Positions 7,736 to 16,720 of a stretch of DNA of 46,689 nucleotides are shown here, in pieces (positions within the stretch are counted from its first letter, which is position 1; each line of letters begins with the position of its first letter). A program made the position numbers and the translations under genes. This DNA comes from Desulfomonile tiedjei (GTDB taxonomy: Bacteria; Desulfobacterota; Desulfomonilia; Desulfomonilales; Desulfomonilaceae), in contig JACRDF010000004.1 of the NCBI GenBank assembly GCA_016212925.1, positions 1-46,689 on the forward strand, in the 5' to 3' direction. Below the pieces are notes generated by a model. It made no database searches and had not been told where the DNA came from. It saw only the letters and a list, made by a program, of their open reading frames with translations.

Positions 7736-9532
7736 ATGGACGCTGACACTTTGCCCAAACTTTTCGCCCGAAACAGGAAACTCTATTCCGGCCGGGTCGC
7801 GCTCAGGGAAAAGGACCTAGGGATCTGGCAACGCACCACCTGGGAAGAATATTGGGACCACGTGTGCTTCTTCGCCCTTGGTCTTAAGCAACTCGGTCTG
7901 AAACGAGGCGACAAGCTGTCCATTCTGGGGGACAACTGCCGGGAATGGCTGTACGCTGACCTGGCGACACAGTGCTCGTCCGCAATATGCATAGGTATAT
8001 ACCCAACCGACGTGTCATCGCAGGTCCGATACATTTTGAGCAACTCAGAGTCCAGCTTCGTTGTGGCAAAAGATCAGGAACAGGTGGACAAAATTCTGGA
8101 AGTCAAGGGCAGCCTGCCCGAACTCAAGAAGATCATAGTCGTGGATATGAAGGGTTTGCGCCGGTACAAGGACCCCTTGATCATCAGCTTCAGGGAAGTC
8201 GAGGCTCTGGGCCAAAGCCTTCACAAGGAAAAGCCTCATTTGTTCGAGGAGATGGTAGACGGCACCAGGGCAGAGGATGTGGCCATTATTGTCTACACAT
8301 CGGGCACCACGGGACAGCCCAAAGGCGCCATGATCAGCCACAAGAACATTATGGGAATGATAAGCGGCCTTGCACAGGTCCTGACTTTCCGGCCCTCGGA
8401 CTCCTTTGTGTCGGTCCTGCCCCTTTGCCATGTTGCTGAGCGCATGTTTTCGCTTATTTTTCCTATGTGGGCGGGCTGCACGGTGAATTTTGCCGAGAGC
8501 GTCGCCACACTCCAGGAGGACCTGGGTGAGATTTCTCCCACCGCGTTTCTGAGCGTGCCGCGCATCTGGGAGAAAATGCATTCCACTCTCATGATACGGA
8601 TGCAGGATTCGGTATTCTTCAAGCGCTGGGTCTTCAAGGCCATGCTCCCTATCGGGATGCGGGTGGCTGAATTAAAACTGCAAAAAAAACCCGTACCCAT
8701 ACACTGGAAAATGCTTTACGGGCTGGCGTACCTGCTTCTGTTCAGGCCGTTGAGGAATCACCTGGGCCTTCTTGAAGCCCACATATTCGTCAGTGGGGCA
8801 GCGCCGCTTTCGCCGGATCTGATGAAATTCTATCACGCCATAGGAATTCCGGTCCGTGAGGCGTACGGCATGACGGAATCAACCGGGATCTCATTTATGC
8901 CAAGGAACGGCGAAATAAAAAGCGGTGGAGTAGGTAAACCCATACCGGGTGTGGAGTTCAAGATAGCGGATGACGGGGAAATTCTGTTGCGGGGCGATCC
9001 GGTCTTTGAGGGCTATTACGGAAACCCGGCGGCCACACGGGACGCCGTCGTTGACGGTTGGCTCCATACCGGCGACGTTGGCGAGGTGGACGGGGACGGA
9101 GACCTGAGGATAACGGACCGGAAGAAGGACATAATTATCACTGCCGGGGGTAAGAACATCGCTCCGTCGGAGCTGGAGAACAGGATCAAGTTCAGCCCGT
9201 ACATCAAAGAGGCTATTGTGATAGGCGACCGTCGCAAGTATCTGACATGCCTCATCCAGATCGAACTGGAGAACGTCGAACACTGGGCCCAAATCAATCG
9301 AATCGCCTACACAAACTATAAGAGCCTCGCTACTCATCCGGAGGTACGGGAACTGATTCAGGCCGAGGTGGACACGGCCAATAGCAACTTTGCGCGGGTG
9401 GAGACCATAAAGAAATTCACCATCCTCGACAAGGAGCTGGATCAGGATGATGAAGAATTGACAGCTACCATGAAAGTGAAACGAGCCATCATAGAAAAGA
9501 AGTTCAAGGACCTCATCGAGTCAATGTACTAG
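7736..9532 (+). CDS. Long-chain-type acyl-CoA synthetase (AMP-forming)
   Basis: A ~598-residue adenylate-forming ligase of the COG1022 type. The P-loop-like motif YTSGTTGQPKGAM is near residue 188, followed by YGMTEST, WLHTGDVGEVDGDGDLRITD and the KDIIITAGGKNIAPSE hinge. It converts a free carboxylic acid to its CoA thioester with ATP. The ATG at 7736 has GAAAGG 7 nt upstream; a TTG at 7730 with AGGAG is also possible. Its position between the two ATPase genes and the two permease genes of a Liv-type importer suggests that transported acid is activated as it enters. Chain length or aromatic specificity cannot be read from the sequence. Confidence 0.92.
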   Translation: MDADTLPKLFARNRKLYSGRVALREKDLGIWQRTTWEEYWDHVCFFALGLKQLGLKRGDKLSILGDNCREWLYADLATQCSSAICIGIYPTDVSSQVRYILSNSESSFVVAKDQEQVDKILEVKGSLPELKKIIVVDMKGLRRYKDPLIISFREVEALGQSLHKEKPHLFEEMVDGTRAEDVAIIVYTSGTTGQPKGAMISHKNIMGMISGLAQVLTFRPSDSFVSVLPLCHVAERMFSLIFPMWAGCTVNFAESVATLQEDLGEISPTAFLSVPRIWEKMHSTLMIRMQDSVFFKRWVFKAMLPIGMRVAELKLQKKPVPIHWKMLYGLAYLLLFRPLRNHLGLLEAHIFVSGAAPLSPDLMKFYHAIGIPVREAYGMTESTGISFMPRNGEIKSGGVGKPIPGVEFKIADDGEILLRGDPVFEGYYGNPAATRDAVVDGWLHTGDVGEVDGDGDLRITDRKKDIIITAGGKNIAPSELENRIKFSPYIKEAIVIGDRRKYLTCLIQIELENVEHWAQINRIAYTNYKSLATHPEVRELIQAEVDTANSNFARVETIKKFTILDKELDQDDEELTATMKVKRAIIEKKFKDLIESMY

Positions 9533-9627
9533 CGGAGCCCTGTGCCTTACTTGCGCGGGTTCCGGTGGGTAACCGTTCCGAGAACCGCCGGAGATTACCG
9601 GCTCATGTGTGAAGGGAGTTGAAACAA

Positions 9628-10518
9628 TTGACTGAAGGGGTGCTTTACTTCTTTCAACTTGTCATTTCGGGCCTCGCTGTAGGGAGCTTATATGCGCTGG
9701 CGGCTCTTGGTTTCGTTCTGATTTACAAGGCCACGGATATCCTCAACTTCGCGCATGGCGAGGCCATGTTGATCGGTGCGTTGGTCTGCTATGTGCTCAT
9801 AATGTCGGGGGTCCCCTTCTTGTGGGCGCTTTTGATCACGTCAGGAATTGCCATGATCATGGGCTTGATCACCGAGCGCCTTGTGCTAAGGCCCATGCTC
9901 GGTGAACCCCAATTTGCAGTGGTTATGGTAACCATAGGACTTTCCATCTTCTTGCGCAGCCTTGCGGGAATTATCTTCGGGCACGACAACAAGGTCTTTC
10001 CCGCCCCGTTTGCTCAAGGCGCCTTGAGCTTCAAAGGTCTGGTCTTGTCCCATACTCACCTCTGGGCCATGGCCATATCGGTATTAATGGTTATCCTGTT
10101 TTTTCTCTTTTTCAAGTATTCACGGCTGGGCCTTTCCATGCGCGGGGTGGCAAACGATCAAGATACGGCCATGTTGATGGGCATCAGCGTCAAACAGGTG
10201 TTTGCCCTGACTTGGGGGCTGTCCTTTGCCATCGCGGCAGTTGCGGGGGTTTTTCTGGCCAGCGTGATGGTCCTGAATATCGCTCTGAGCCTGGTAGCCA
10301 TCAAAGCATTTCCCGCTGTAATTCTGGGCGGGCTGGAGAGTATCCCCGGCGCAATCATCGGAGGATTGGTGATAGGGATCCTGGAGACATTGGCAGGTGG
10401 TTATTTGGACCAGACCTTCCCGGGTATCAAAGACCTCACGGCTTTCGTGGTCCTCTTCCTGGTGCTCATGATAAGACCCTACGGCTTATTCGGCAAGGAG
10501 GAACTGGAGCGAGTGTAG
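9628..10518 (+). CDS. livH: Branched-chain-type ABC transporter permease (LivH-like)
   Basis: A very hydrophobic protein of ~296 residues with about eight membrane segments. It contains the LivH hallmarks GLAVGSLYALAALGFVLIYK, FAHGEAMLIGA and the cytoplasmic loop near KAFPAVILGGLESIPGA that contacts the ATPase. The TTG at 9628 is 9 nt after GGGAG (9614-9618) and is preferred over the TTG at 9619, which abuts that site. It forms the membrane channel with the LivM-like protein. Confidence 0.9.
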   Translation: MTEGVLYFFQLVISGLAVGSLYALAALGFVLIYKATDILNFAHGEAMLIGALVCYVLIMSGVPFLWALLITSGIAMIMGLITERLVLRPMLGEPQFAVVMVTIGLSIFLRSLAGIIFGHDNKVFPAPFAQGALSFKGLVLSHTHLWAMAISVLMVILFFLFFKYSRLGLSMRGVANDQDTAMLMGISVKQVFALTWGLSFAIAAVAGVFLASVMVLNIALSLVAIKAFPAVILGGLESIPGAIIGGLVIGILETLAGGYLDQTFPGIKDLTAFVVLFLVLMIRPYGLFGKEELERV

Positions 10519-10535
10519 GCGACGCGGAAGGAACT

Positions 10536-11582
10536 ATGAGAAGCAAGACGTTCAGAGAGTCCTATAGAGAGGACATGAAAATCTTCCAGACCATCTGGGT
10601 GAAGGTCTGGCTGGTTTTGTTCGTGGCCGGTCTTCTTTCCGTACCGTTTTGGGCCGATCCTTATATCGTATATATGGCCAACATCTCCGGGATAGCCATC
10701 ATTGCAGCCATGGGATTGAATATTCTCACAGGGCTGACGGGACAGATCTCGTTGGGTCACGCGGCATTCGTGGCCCTGGGAGCCTATACTTCCGCAATTC
10801 TAGCCACAAAGCTGAACCTGCCCTTCTATATCACTATTCCGAGTGGAGGAGTTGTTGCCGCGTTTTTCGGCACTCTACTGGGGATACCCTGCCTTCGTCT
10901 GAAAGGGCTGTACCTGGCTATGGCCACCATGTCGTTCGGAGTAGTAGTCGAATATGCCGTGACCCACTGGGAGTCGCTGACAATGGGGGTACGCGGGATC
11001 TCAGTCCCGGCTCCCACTATTTTTGGCGCTACTCTAGGAGATCCGTCTCAACTGTTCTATGTCACCATCTTTTTCGTGGCTCTGCTGACCATGGCTGCCA
11101 AGAATATAGTCAGGACGAGAGTGGGCCGGGCGTTTGTGGCGATCCGAGATCGAGATGTGGCAGCCGGCGTGATCGGCGTTAATTTGACCAAATACAAGGT
11201 AATGGCCTTCGCCATAAGCGCATTTTACGGGGGAGTGGCCGGCGGCCTGTATTCTTATTCCACAGGATATCTGCACCCCGAGAATTTCACGCTTCTGCTC
11301 TCCATAGAATACATTGCCATGATTATCGTGGGCGGCCTCGGTTCGATTCTGGGGTCCATTTTCGGAGCGGTGTTCCTCACCATTATGCCGGATGTTATCA
11401 AGGGGATAGCGGAGTCCATGGGGCAAAAGATAGTGTTCCTTCAAGGTCGATACGACGCGGAGTGGAACATAGCCGCGTTCGGTCTTCTCATAATGGTCTT
11501 TTTGATCGCCGAACCTACGGGTCTCAACGGTATATGGCAGCGTATTAAGACCAGCTTCAAGAACTGGCCCTTCACGTACTGA
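10536..11582 (+). CDS. livM: Branched-chain-type ABC transporter permease (LivM-like)
   Basis: Starting at ATG 10536 (MRSKTFRESY, with GGAAGGA upstream) gives a 348-residue permease. The open frame extends upstream to 10212, but that part overlaps livH in another frame and is not protein-like. LivM motifs are GLTGQISLGHAAFVALGAY and the ATPase-contact loop IIVGGLGSILGSIFGA near the C-terminus, with about nine membrane segments. It is the second membrane subunit of the importer. Confidence 0.9.
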   Translation: MRSKTFRESYREDMKIFQTIWVKVWLVLFVAGLLSVPFWADPYIVYMANISGIAIIAAMGLNILTGLTGQISLGHAAFVALGAYTSAILATKLNLPFYITIPSGGVVAAFFGTLLGIPCLRLKGLYLAMATMSFGVVVEYAVTHWESLTMGVRGISVPAPTIFGATLGDPSQLFYVTIFFVALLTMAAKNIVRTRVGRAFVAIRDRDVAAGVIGVNLTKYKVMAFAISAFYGGVAGGLYSYSTGYLHPENFTLLLSIEYIAMIIVGGLGSILGSIFGAVFLTIMPDVIKGIAESMGQKIVFLQGRYDAEWNIAAFGLLIMVFLIAEPTGLNGIWQRIKTSFKNWPFTY

Positions 11583-11663
11583 AACTTGCCCCACAATGAC
11601 TTGGCTTAGACACAGCGGTTTCGTAGTGAATAATCAATTAATCTTCAAGGAGGGAAAGAAAGA

Positions 11664-12869
11664 ATGACCCGCAACAGAAGTTGGATGCTGATGACATGCC
11701 TGGTGATGTGTCTCGCATTGTTGACTGCCACCAATGCCTTTCCTGATGACCGCGGCGTCACCAAGGACACGATCCAGATAGGCATGATCCTTGTGAAAAC
11801 CGGGCCGGTAGCGGCCCTTGGACTCCCGAACGGATGGGGGATTCAGGACGCTTTCAACGAGATCAACGCAGCCGGAGGGATTAACGGGCGAAAGATCAAT
11901 TTCATTTGGGAAGATGACCAGTTCAAGACCCCTCTCGCTATCTCTGCGTTTAATAAGCTGATTTTCAGGGACAAGGTGCTTTCGATTGTCACCGGAGGAG
12001 GGACGCCCCAGACCATCGCACTCTTCGATTTGATTGAAAAACACCAGGTGGTGAACATACCCAATGCCTTGGCGGATGAGATGTTCACGCCCCACAGGCC
12101 TTACGTCTTCCTCTTGGGCGCGACATACGAAACTCAGATCGACCTTATGTTTGACTACATCATGAATGACCTGAAGGCCAAGAACCCGAAGATTGCAGTG
12201 GTTTATGCGGAGACCGAGTTCGGCAAAAAAGGCCTGGAAGCTGCCCGCAAGCGTGCCGCTCAGTACGGCTTGAAGCTGGTTTCCGAACTGGTGCTTAACA
12301 TTGGCTCGGTGGACGCTAGTTCGGAGGTATTATCGCTGAAAAAGGACAACGTGGATTACGTCATAACCTGCAATCTGGTACCGCCTCTCATCACATTTCT
12401 CAAAGCTGCTGAAAAGCATGATTACTGGCCTACGACTTTCGGCATAAACTGGTCCAGCGACGACATGGTGGTGAAGGCTTGCAAGGCGGCGGCCAAGAAT
12501 TACATCGGCGTCAATTGCGTAGGTGGCTGGGAGGATGACACTCCCGGCATGAAACGGGTGCGGGAACTGGCCAAGAAGAACGACCGCGACCCCGCCAAGA
12601 TGCTGACCTCGCTTTACACCATGGGCGTAGGAGTAGGCACTGTGTACGCCGAAGGGATGAAGCGTGCGGGCAAGGACCTGACCCCGGAATCTTTCAAGAA
12701 GGGACTGGAAACCCTGAAGGATTTCGACACCGGCGGGATCGTTCCGCCTGTGACCTTTACCGCAACCAGCCACGCACCGACCAAGGTTTCCCGTCTCTAT
12801 CGAGCGGACCCGGAGAAAGGCGTGATGGTGCCGATAACCGATTGGAGGACCCCCAAAGAGTTGAAATAG
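11664..12869 (+). CDS. ABC transporter substrate-binding protein (LivK-like)
   Basis: 401 residues with a Sec signal peptide (basic start MTRNR, hydrophobic 8-20, likely cleavage after TATNA at residue 25), followed by the type-I periplasmic-binding fold of the Leu/Ile/Val family (GVTKDTIQIGMILVKTGPVA, AGGINGRKI). The ribosome site AGGAGGG lies about 10 nt before the ATG. It ends the transporter operon and determines cargo. Related receptors with linked CoA ligases bind aromatic or aliphatic acids, but the ligand here is unknown. Confidence 0.9.
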   Translation: MTRNRSWMLMTCLVMCLALLTATNAFPDDRGVTKDTIQIGMILVKTGPVAALGLPNGWGIQDAFNEINAAGGINGRKINFIWEDDQFKTPLAISAFNKLIFRDKVLSIVTGGGTPQTIALFDLIEKHQVVNIPNALADEMFTPHRPYVFLLGATYETQIDLMFDYIMNDLKAKNPKIAVVYAETEFGKKGLEAARKRAAQYGLKLVSELVLNIGSVDASSEVLSLKKDNVDYVITCNLVPPLITFLKAAEKHDYWPTTFGINWSSDDMVVKACKAAAKNYIGVNCVGGWEDDTPGMKRVRELAKKNDRDPAKMLTSLYTMGVGVGTVYAEGMKRAGKDLTPESFKKGLETLKDFDTGGIVPPVTFTATSHAPTKVSRLYRADPEKGVMVPITDWRTPKELK

Positions 12870-12926
12870 CAGCTTCCACTCATGTTTTTACGAGCGGCGT
12901 TTGGCCGTCCTGATTTCTGCCACTTT

Positions 12927-12967
12927 ATGGCCCGCGTTTTCTCCCAGCACGAGAAAGCGCGGGCCAT
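12927..12967 (+). terminator. Strong hairpin after the transporter operon
   Basis: ATGGCCCGCGTTTTCTC pairs with GAGAAAGCGCGGGCCAT around a 7-nt loop, with a single G-U in 17 pairs. It lies 58 bp after the livK-like stop. There is no U-tract, so it may be a Rho-assisted terminator or mRNA-stabilising structure rather than a classic intrinsic terminator. Confidence 0.5.
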
Positions 12968-12982
12968 GTCCTCACCAACTGC

Positions 12983-13049
12983 ATATAGCAAGTGTCAAAA
13001 ATAGTGTCTGATTACGAAAACGCCTCTCGGAAATTGGCAGTTGCCGGCC
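12983..13049. repeat. Long inverted repeat, left copy
   Basis: The outer 32 bp (12983-13014) match the reverse complement of 43661-43692 with one mismatch. Weaker similarity continues inward through about 13049 (GCCTCT, AATTGG, TGCCGGCC blocks shared with 43625-43660). The two copies face each other across 30.7 kb. Confidence 0.65.
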
Positions 13050-13055
13050 CGGCTG

Positions 13056-15194
13056 TTAGTATGCAAACGTACTGAAGTTGACTGCAACAACCCCTCGGTC
13101 CGCGGCTACCCCGGCATAATAAAGTTGCCAACCTTGTTCATTGGTGATCGGCGTTCGATGCCCCCAGTTGCTACTGGCATCGTCTACGACAAAGGCGTAC
13201 ACCACACTCTGGGCAAACTGCTGCGCCTGAGTGTCGGTCCATCCCGACCAATCGTAGCTTCCGATTTCGTTGGTACCCTGGTCCAACTGATAGTTCCCGT
13301 TCAGGTCATAAAACTGTATGAAGAGGTCTTCGCCGACTTGACCGGTGCTCCAGCCCTGCCATCCGATTTGTGTTCCTCGCTGCTCGAGAGTCTGCCATCC
13401 TGACGGAAAGGCCGTGGAATTGTGGGCCCAAACATGGCTGTTCAGGATGTCTAGCAAGTGTTGCTCAGCCATATAGTCAACCGCAGAATTAAATATCAAG
13501 GCCGGCTGAGCCGCGGGCACGCCCCACGGGCCGGACACCGGATTCGACCTATACTGATTCATGTAATACATGACCCAGTATTCAATCCTGTCATTGACAT
13601 TGTAAGTGTAAGTCTCTCCGAAACCTGAAACCGAATTCCAACTGGTGCCATCATAGTACTCCCATGAACTTGTGGAATAGTAATAGGCCCAGTAATGAGG
13701 CGGCACAGCTCCAGTGTTGTCCTGATAGTATACTATTCCGCTGCCTATATAAGCCTGGTGACCGGAATAAGACCCAACCCCGGATGGGACGGTGAACCAC
13801 GTTTCCACAGCAGCGTAGTGATTGCCATCGCCATACGGCGCATTCCCAAGGTCGTTCGTCGTAACCCAAGCCGCAGTGTTATAGTATCGCCATGCCCCGG
13901 AATCCCTGTGGTCCCAAGCGACCTTGTAATCCTTGGTGTAGTACAGCCCGCCTGCATAGTCGTAACCGTCGTACCCCCCCTGGCCAAGATGGAACCACGT
14001 GTTCTGGGGATATGCCTCGAAACCCGTGACAGGCCTCCATACACTGCCGTCCCAATGGGACCACGAACCGGTGGAATCATAGTGGGCCCACTGGTGCACC
14101 GGCGACGATCCCGTATCGTCCTGATAGTACTCCACTCCCGCACCTATATAGGCCTGGTGACCGGAATAAGACCCAACCCCGGATGGTATGGTGAACCACG
14201 CATTAACGTCGGCGTAGTGATTACCATCGCCATACGGCGCACTCCCAAGGTCGTCCGTCGTAACCCAAGCCGCAGTGTTATAGTATCTCCATGCCCCGGA
14301 ATCCCTATGGTCCCAAGCGACCTTGTAATCCTTGGTGTAGTAGACTCCTTGGCTGTAGTTATAGATGTCCCATCCTTGAAACAAGCCGGTCCCGTGGAAC
14401 CACGCGTCTCTAGGTTCGCCCGGCTGACCGCCAAGTTCAAGGTTCAATCCACCCAGCGTCTGAGGGTCGAGAATGCCCGTCATCCGGACTGTTGAGTCGG
14501 ACGAGTACTCAAGGACCCAATTGCGTCCCACACCCCCGGTCGTATCACTACTGGCAAACACGTCCGCACCGGTAGCCAGGGCTATGTTGCTCACCAAGGC
14601 TTGTCCCACTCCGCTTTCCGCAGTATCACACGAATAGAACTGCAACTGAGCATCTACCGTCAAGTCTGTGGCCAGGGCCTGAAAGAAAACCTGATAGGCC
14701 CAGAAGTTCGCCCTCGTAACATGATCCTGACCGATGTCTATGTTGCCGTCCGAGCCGTGAGTGATGACGGCAAGCACGTCTATTTTTTGGCCCGTTTCAT
14801 TCACCAGGCTGTCAAGCCTTGCCTTGACTGAGACCAAGCCGTCTTGAGCGGAATCGAAAACGATGACATGGGCGTTTTCTTTCACGGCATCCGTAATACC
14901 CTGTACGTCTCCCACAGCGTTGGAGACGAGGACCACGTTGAGGTCCTGACTGAACAGGTGGTCAAACTTGGTAGGAAGCGTTGGAGGCTCAACTCCGGCG
15001 GCCGTCACTGGCGCATAGTCGGTCGAAGCCGCGGCGTTTGCAGGCGTATCCTTCAGGGTACCTGTGTCAGTCACGGGGTTCTCCTGCATCGCAGGGGTCA
15101 CCGCCGCATCGAGCACGATGCGCTCTTCCAGTTGCTGGAGAAGAATATGAGGTCGGTAAGTCTTCGGTTTTGTCCAAAGATTGAAAATGCCCAT
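13056..15194 (-). CDS. LEPR-like / DUF4347 / tandem-repeat / CAP-domain surface protein
   Basis: A 712-residue multidomain protein. The N-terminus carries LEERIVLDAA (22-31), like the LEPR-type motif at the start of many large surface proteins. Residues about 78-235 are a DUF4347 domain with ITHGSDG (H146) and FYSCDTAESG (C189). Residues about 264-525 hold two Tyr/Trp-rich repeats offset by exactly 133 residues (both contain YYTKDYKVAWDHRDSGAW). Residues about 535-712 resemble a CAP/SCP domain: YMNQYRSNP, H591, GEDLF with E622, and DDASSNWGHR with H679. There is no Sec signal peptide. DUF4347 proteins are commonly surface or type-I-secreted; export and function here are inferred. The gene is monocistronic and convergent with the transporter operon. 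Confidence 0.8.
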   Translation of the reverse strand: MGIFNLWTKPKTYRPHILLQQLEERIVLDAAVTPAMQENPVTDTGTLKDTPANAAASTDYAPVTAAGVEPPTLPTKFDHLFSQDLNVVLVSNAVGDVQGITDAVKENAHVIVFDSAQDGLVSVKARLDSLVNETGQKIDVLAVITHGSDGNIDIGQDHVTRANFWAYQVFFQALATDLTVDAQLQFYSCDTAESGVGQALVSNIALATGADVFASSDTTGGVGRNWVLEYSSDSTVRMTGILDPQTLGGLNLELGGQPGEPRDAWFHGTGLFQGWDIYNYSQGVYYTKDYKVAWDHRDSGAWRYYNTAAWVTTDDLGSAPYGDGNHYADVNAWFTIPSGVGSYSGHQAYIGAGVEYYQDDTGSSPVHQWAHYDSTGSWSHWDGSVWRPVTGFEAYPQNTWFHLGQGGYDGYDYAGGLYYTKDYKVAWDHRDSGAWRYYNTAAWVTTNDLGNAPYGDGNHYAAVETWFTVPSGVGSYSGHQAYIGSGIVYYQDNTGAVPPHYWAYYYSTSSWEYYDGTSWNSVSGFGETYTYNVNDRIEYWVMYYMNQYRSNPVSGPWGVPAAQPALIFNSAVDYMAEQHLLDILNSHVWAHNSTAFPSGWQTLEQRGTQIGWQGWSTGQVGEDLFIQFYDLNGNYQLDQGTNEIGSYDWSGWTDTQAQQFAQSVVYAFVVDDASSNWGHRTPITNEQGWQLYYAGVAADRGVVAVNFSTFAY
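13744..14342. repeat. Near-identical 200-bp direct repeats, 399 bp apart, inside the DUF4347 gene
   Basis: Blocks 13744-13943 and 14143-14342 are almost identical at the DNA level, including silent positions. They encode the core of the two 133-residue protein repeats. The flanking halves of the repeats have diverged more, which suggests gene conversion or recent duplication of this block. Confidence 0.8.
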
Positions 15195-15670
15195 GCTAAT
15201 TAGTCCCCTTTTCCCGGAAAGGTATTGGCGTCAATGACGGAACGTCACCTCCGTCGACATGTTGCCCGGAACGCGGCTATTTCAACTTTAGTCCTGATTT
15301 TGCTTTATTTCGGCCTATCGCCCTCAAATTCCATTTCGAGAGCCACGCGCCAAATGTTCAAGCTGCTACATGAGGCCAGCGCAGAGTGAACCATAGCCTG
15401 AGGGAATACCGTCATCAAACCATGACGAGTATCCGAGAGAAGATAAAAAAGAAAATGACAGTCCTGGCAGAAGCAGGACAAAAGGCTGGTTTTCTGATCC
15501 GCATCCCCAATTCGTCTCCGAAAAGGGATGCCGCCTCAGATCAGGACGTTAGCTGTCCTACTTAATAATAGCGGGCTTCAGTGACAGTTGTCAAGTTAGA
15601 CAGACAATGGGTCAAATCCGCTCTTGGCTGACTCATAAATCCCGGAATCAACGAGAAAAATCTCGCAGGT
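15195..15670. other. Intergenic region without a recognised gene
   Basis: This 476-bp stretch is upstream of the DUF4347 gene and should contain its promoter. The start at 15194 has an AGGGGA site upstream. A REP-like motif (GGTCAAATCCGCTCTTGGCT) occurs at 15609-15636. No convincing open frame, RNA gene or riboswitch was recognised. Confidence 0.6.
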
Positions 15671-16114
15671 TCATTCCGTGTCCACCGACCTTGTAGTATC
15701 CTCAGTCTGTGGCAAAGCCAACCTGACGGGCCGGTTCCGCAACCGTGGCGGCGGTGCGCTTGACGCGGAAGTTGGGGCCCCAGTCGCGGCCGTGGTTCTT
15801 GGAGCCACATACCCACAACGCACCCTACCTCGACCAGTCTTGATCTTGTTCTTAATTAATTCCGCCTCGCAGGTCTTCGGGCACGCGGTTGCTTCCCCGA
15901 TCAAATCAACCACCCCGCCGGCAAACCGGCAAATAATGTACGCATCCAGTTCCTCAGAGGGAAATCCGCTTCTGAAGACCCTCTTTTCAAAGAATCTGCA
16001 ACTGGAGCAATCCCATTGGATCAGTCTTTGTTCATAACCGTCCAAGGACGTTTGCCCTAAACGCGCCCCCGAATTTGCCCTCTGCTGCTTTTCAATTAAT
16101 TTCATGGCCCCCAT
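15671..16114 (-). CDS. Hypothetical cysteine-rich protein
   Basis: Starting at ATG 16114 (AAGGAG 6 nt upstream) gives 147 residues. The N-terminal ~85 residues look like a real soluble domain with a cysteine pattern C-x2-C (CSSCRFF), a single C (IICRFAGG) and C-x3-C (CPKTC), which could bind a metal or Fe-S cluster. The C-terminal 55 residues are rich in Arg, Pro, Thr and Ala and may be disordered or out of frame. The longer frame back to 16345 lacks a good start. The family is not recognised. Confidence 0.5.
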   Translation of the reverse strand: MGAMKLIEKQQRANSGARLGQTSLDGYEQRLIQWDCSSCRFFEKRVFRSGFPSEELDAYIICRFAGGVVDLIGEATACPKTCEAELIKNKIKTGRGRVRCGYVAPRTTAATGAPTSASSAPPPRLRNRPVRLALPQTEDTTRSVDTE

Positions 16115-16369
16115 GATGGACTCCTTCTGTCTGTAATGTACGCTGAACCTCGGCATTGGATACCGTTTATAGCGGTTTAATCGTGCCTTGCCCTCCCCGC
16201 AAGGCCGGTTGCCTGTTTTGCAATTATGAGCAAGTATGATTACTGAACCATTAGGAAGTTCCCGAGAAATTGCCGGCACCGCTTCCAAACTTGACAATGG
16301 CGTGTGTCCGGGCCGAGAACAAGTTGGACGCTCCATGCGAAACACCGAAAAGGAGAATTGCGAGAAGCC

Positions 16370-16621
16370 ATGTCGGAGACTGAGCCTAAATCATGGAAGC
16401 GTACCGCAGTTCGGTGCTTCGCCGGGTACAGGGCAAATGAACGCCCCATCTCGTTTCTGATGCAGGACCACGAAATCGAGGTTCGCGCAATCCTCGAATC
16501 GTGGCGAGAACCGGACTACCTTTGTTTCAAAGTGGCCACGGACAACGGCCGTGTATTTGACCTCCGGCATCATGAACATGAGGATTCCTGGCAGGTGAAA
16601 GAATCCGTGCAGCGCGGGTAA
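16370..16621 (+). CDS. Small conserved-looking hypothetical protein
   Basis: Starting at ATG 16370 gives 83 residues (MSETEPKSWKRTAVRCF...). The pattern 'ERPISFLMQDHEIEVRAILESW' followed by 'FKVATDNGRVFDLRHHEHEDSW' gives an all-beta look similar to the DUF6504-type small cytoplasmic proteins; I am not certain of that family. The upstream AGGAG (16351-16355) is rather far (14 nt). It is divergent from the cysteine-rich gene and followed by a MITE-like element. Confidence 0.55.
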   Translation: MSETEPKSWKRTAVRCFAGYRANERPISFLMQDHEIEVRAILESWREPDYLCFKVATDNGRVFDLRHHEHEDSWQVKESVQRG

Positions 16622-16625
16622 AACA

Positions 16626-16720
16626 TTGAGTGATTCTCAAAAGTTTTTTCCGAATGGAACCGTCCCGCGTTGGCGGGACACCCGCCAATCAATCGGTGAT
16701 TACTTTCGAGAACTGTTATA
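16626..16720. repeat. TIR element of the TTCTCGAAAGT family, short copy
   Basis: The left end TTGAGTGATTCTCAAAAGT and the reverse complement of the right end, TATAACAGTTCTCGAAAGT, share the core TTCTC-AAAGT and a CCGA further in. Inside is a small hairpin TCCCGCGTTGGCGGGA. Larger relatives lie at 25275-25630 and 37902-38118. The following 278 bp up to the kinase gene hold no recognised feature. Confidence 0.5.

Noticed and set aside
10212-10535. Upstream extension of the LivM-like frame
   Set aside because: It overlaps the livH-like gene in another frame, is rich in Arg/Gly/Ser and lacks membrane character. The ATG at 10536 has a good ribosome site.
15710-15800. Riboswitch-like look (GGCAAAGCC and TCCGCAACCG on the plus strand)
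   Set aside because: The motifs recall riboswitch fragments, but no complete consensus fold could be built and no gene starts shortly downstream on that strand.
15562-15816. 84-codon minus-strand frame in another frame of the cysteine-rich gene
   Set aside because: Composition is typical of a GC-rich shadow frame (Arg/Pro/Gly) and the start lacks a ribosome site. A frameshift linking it to the 15671-16114 gene was considered but not supported.
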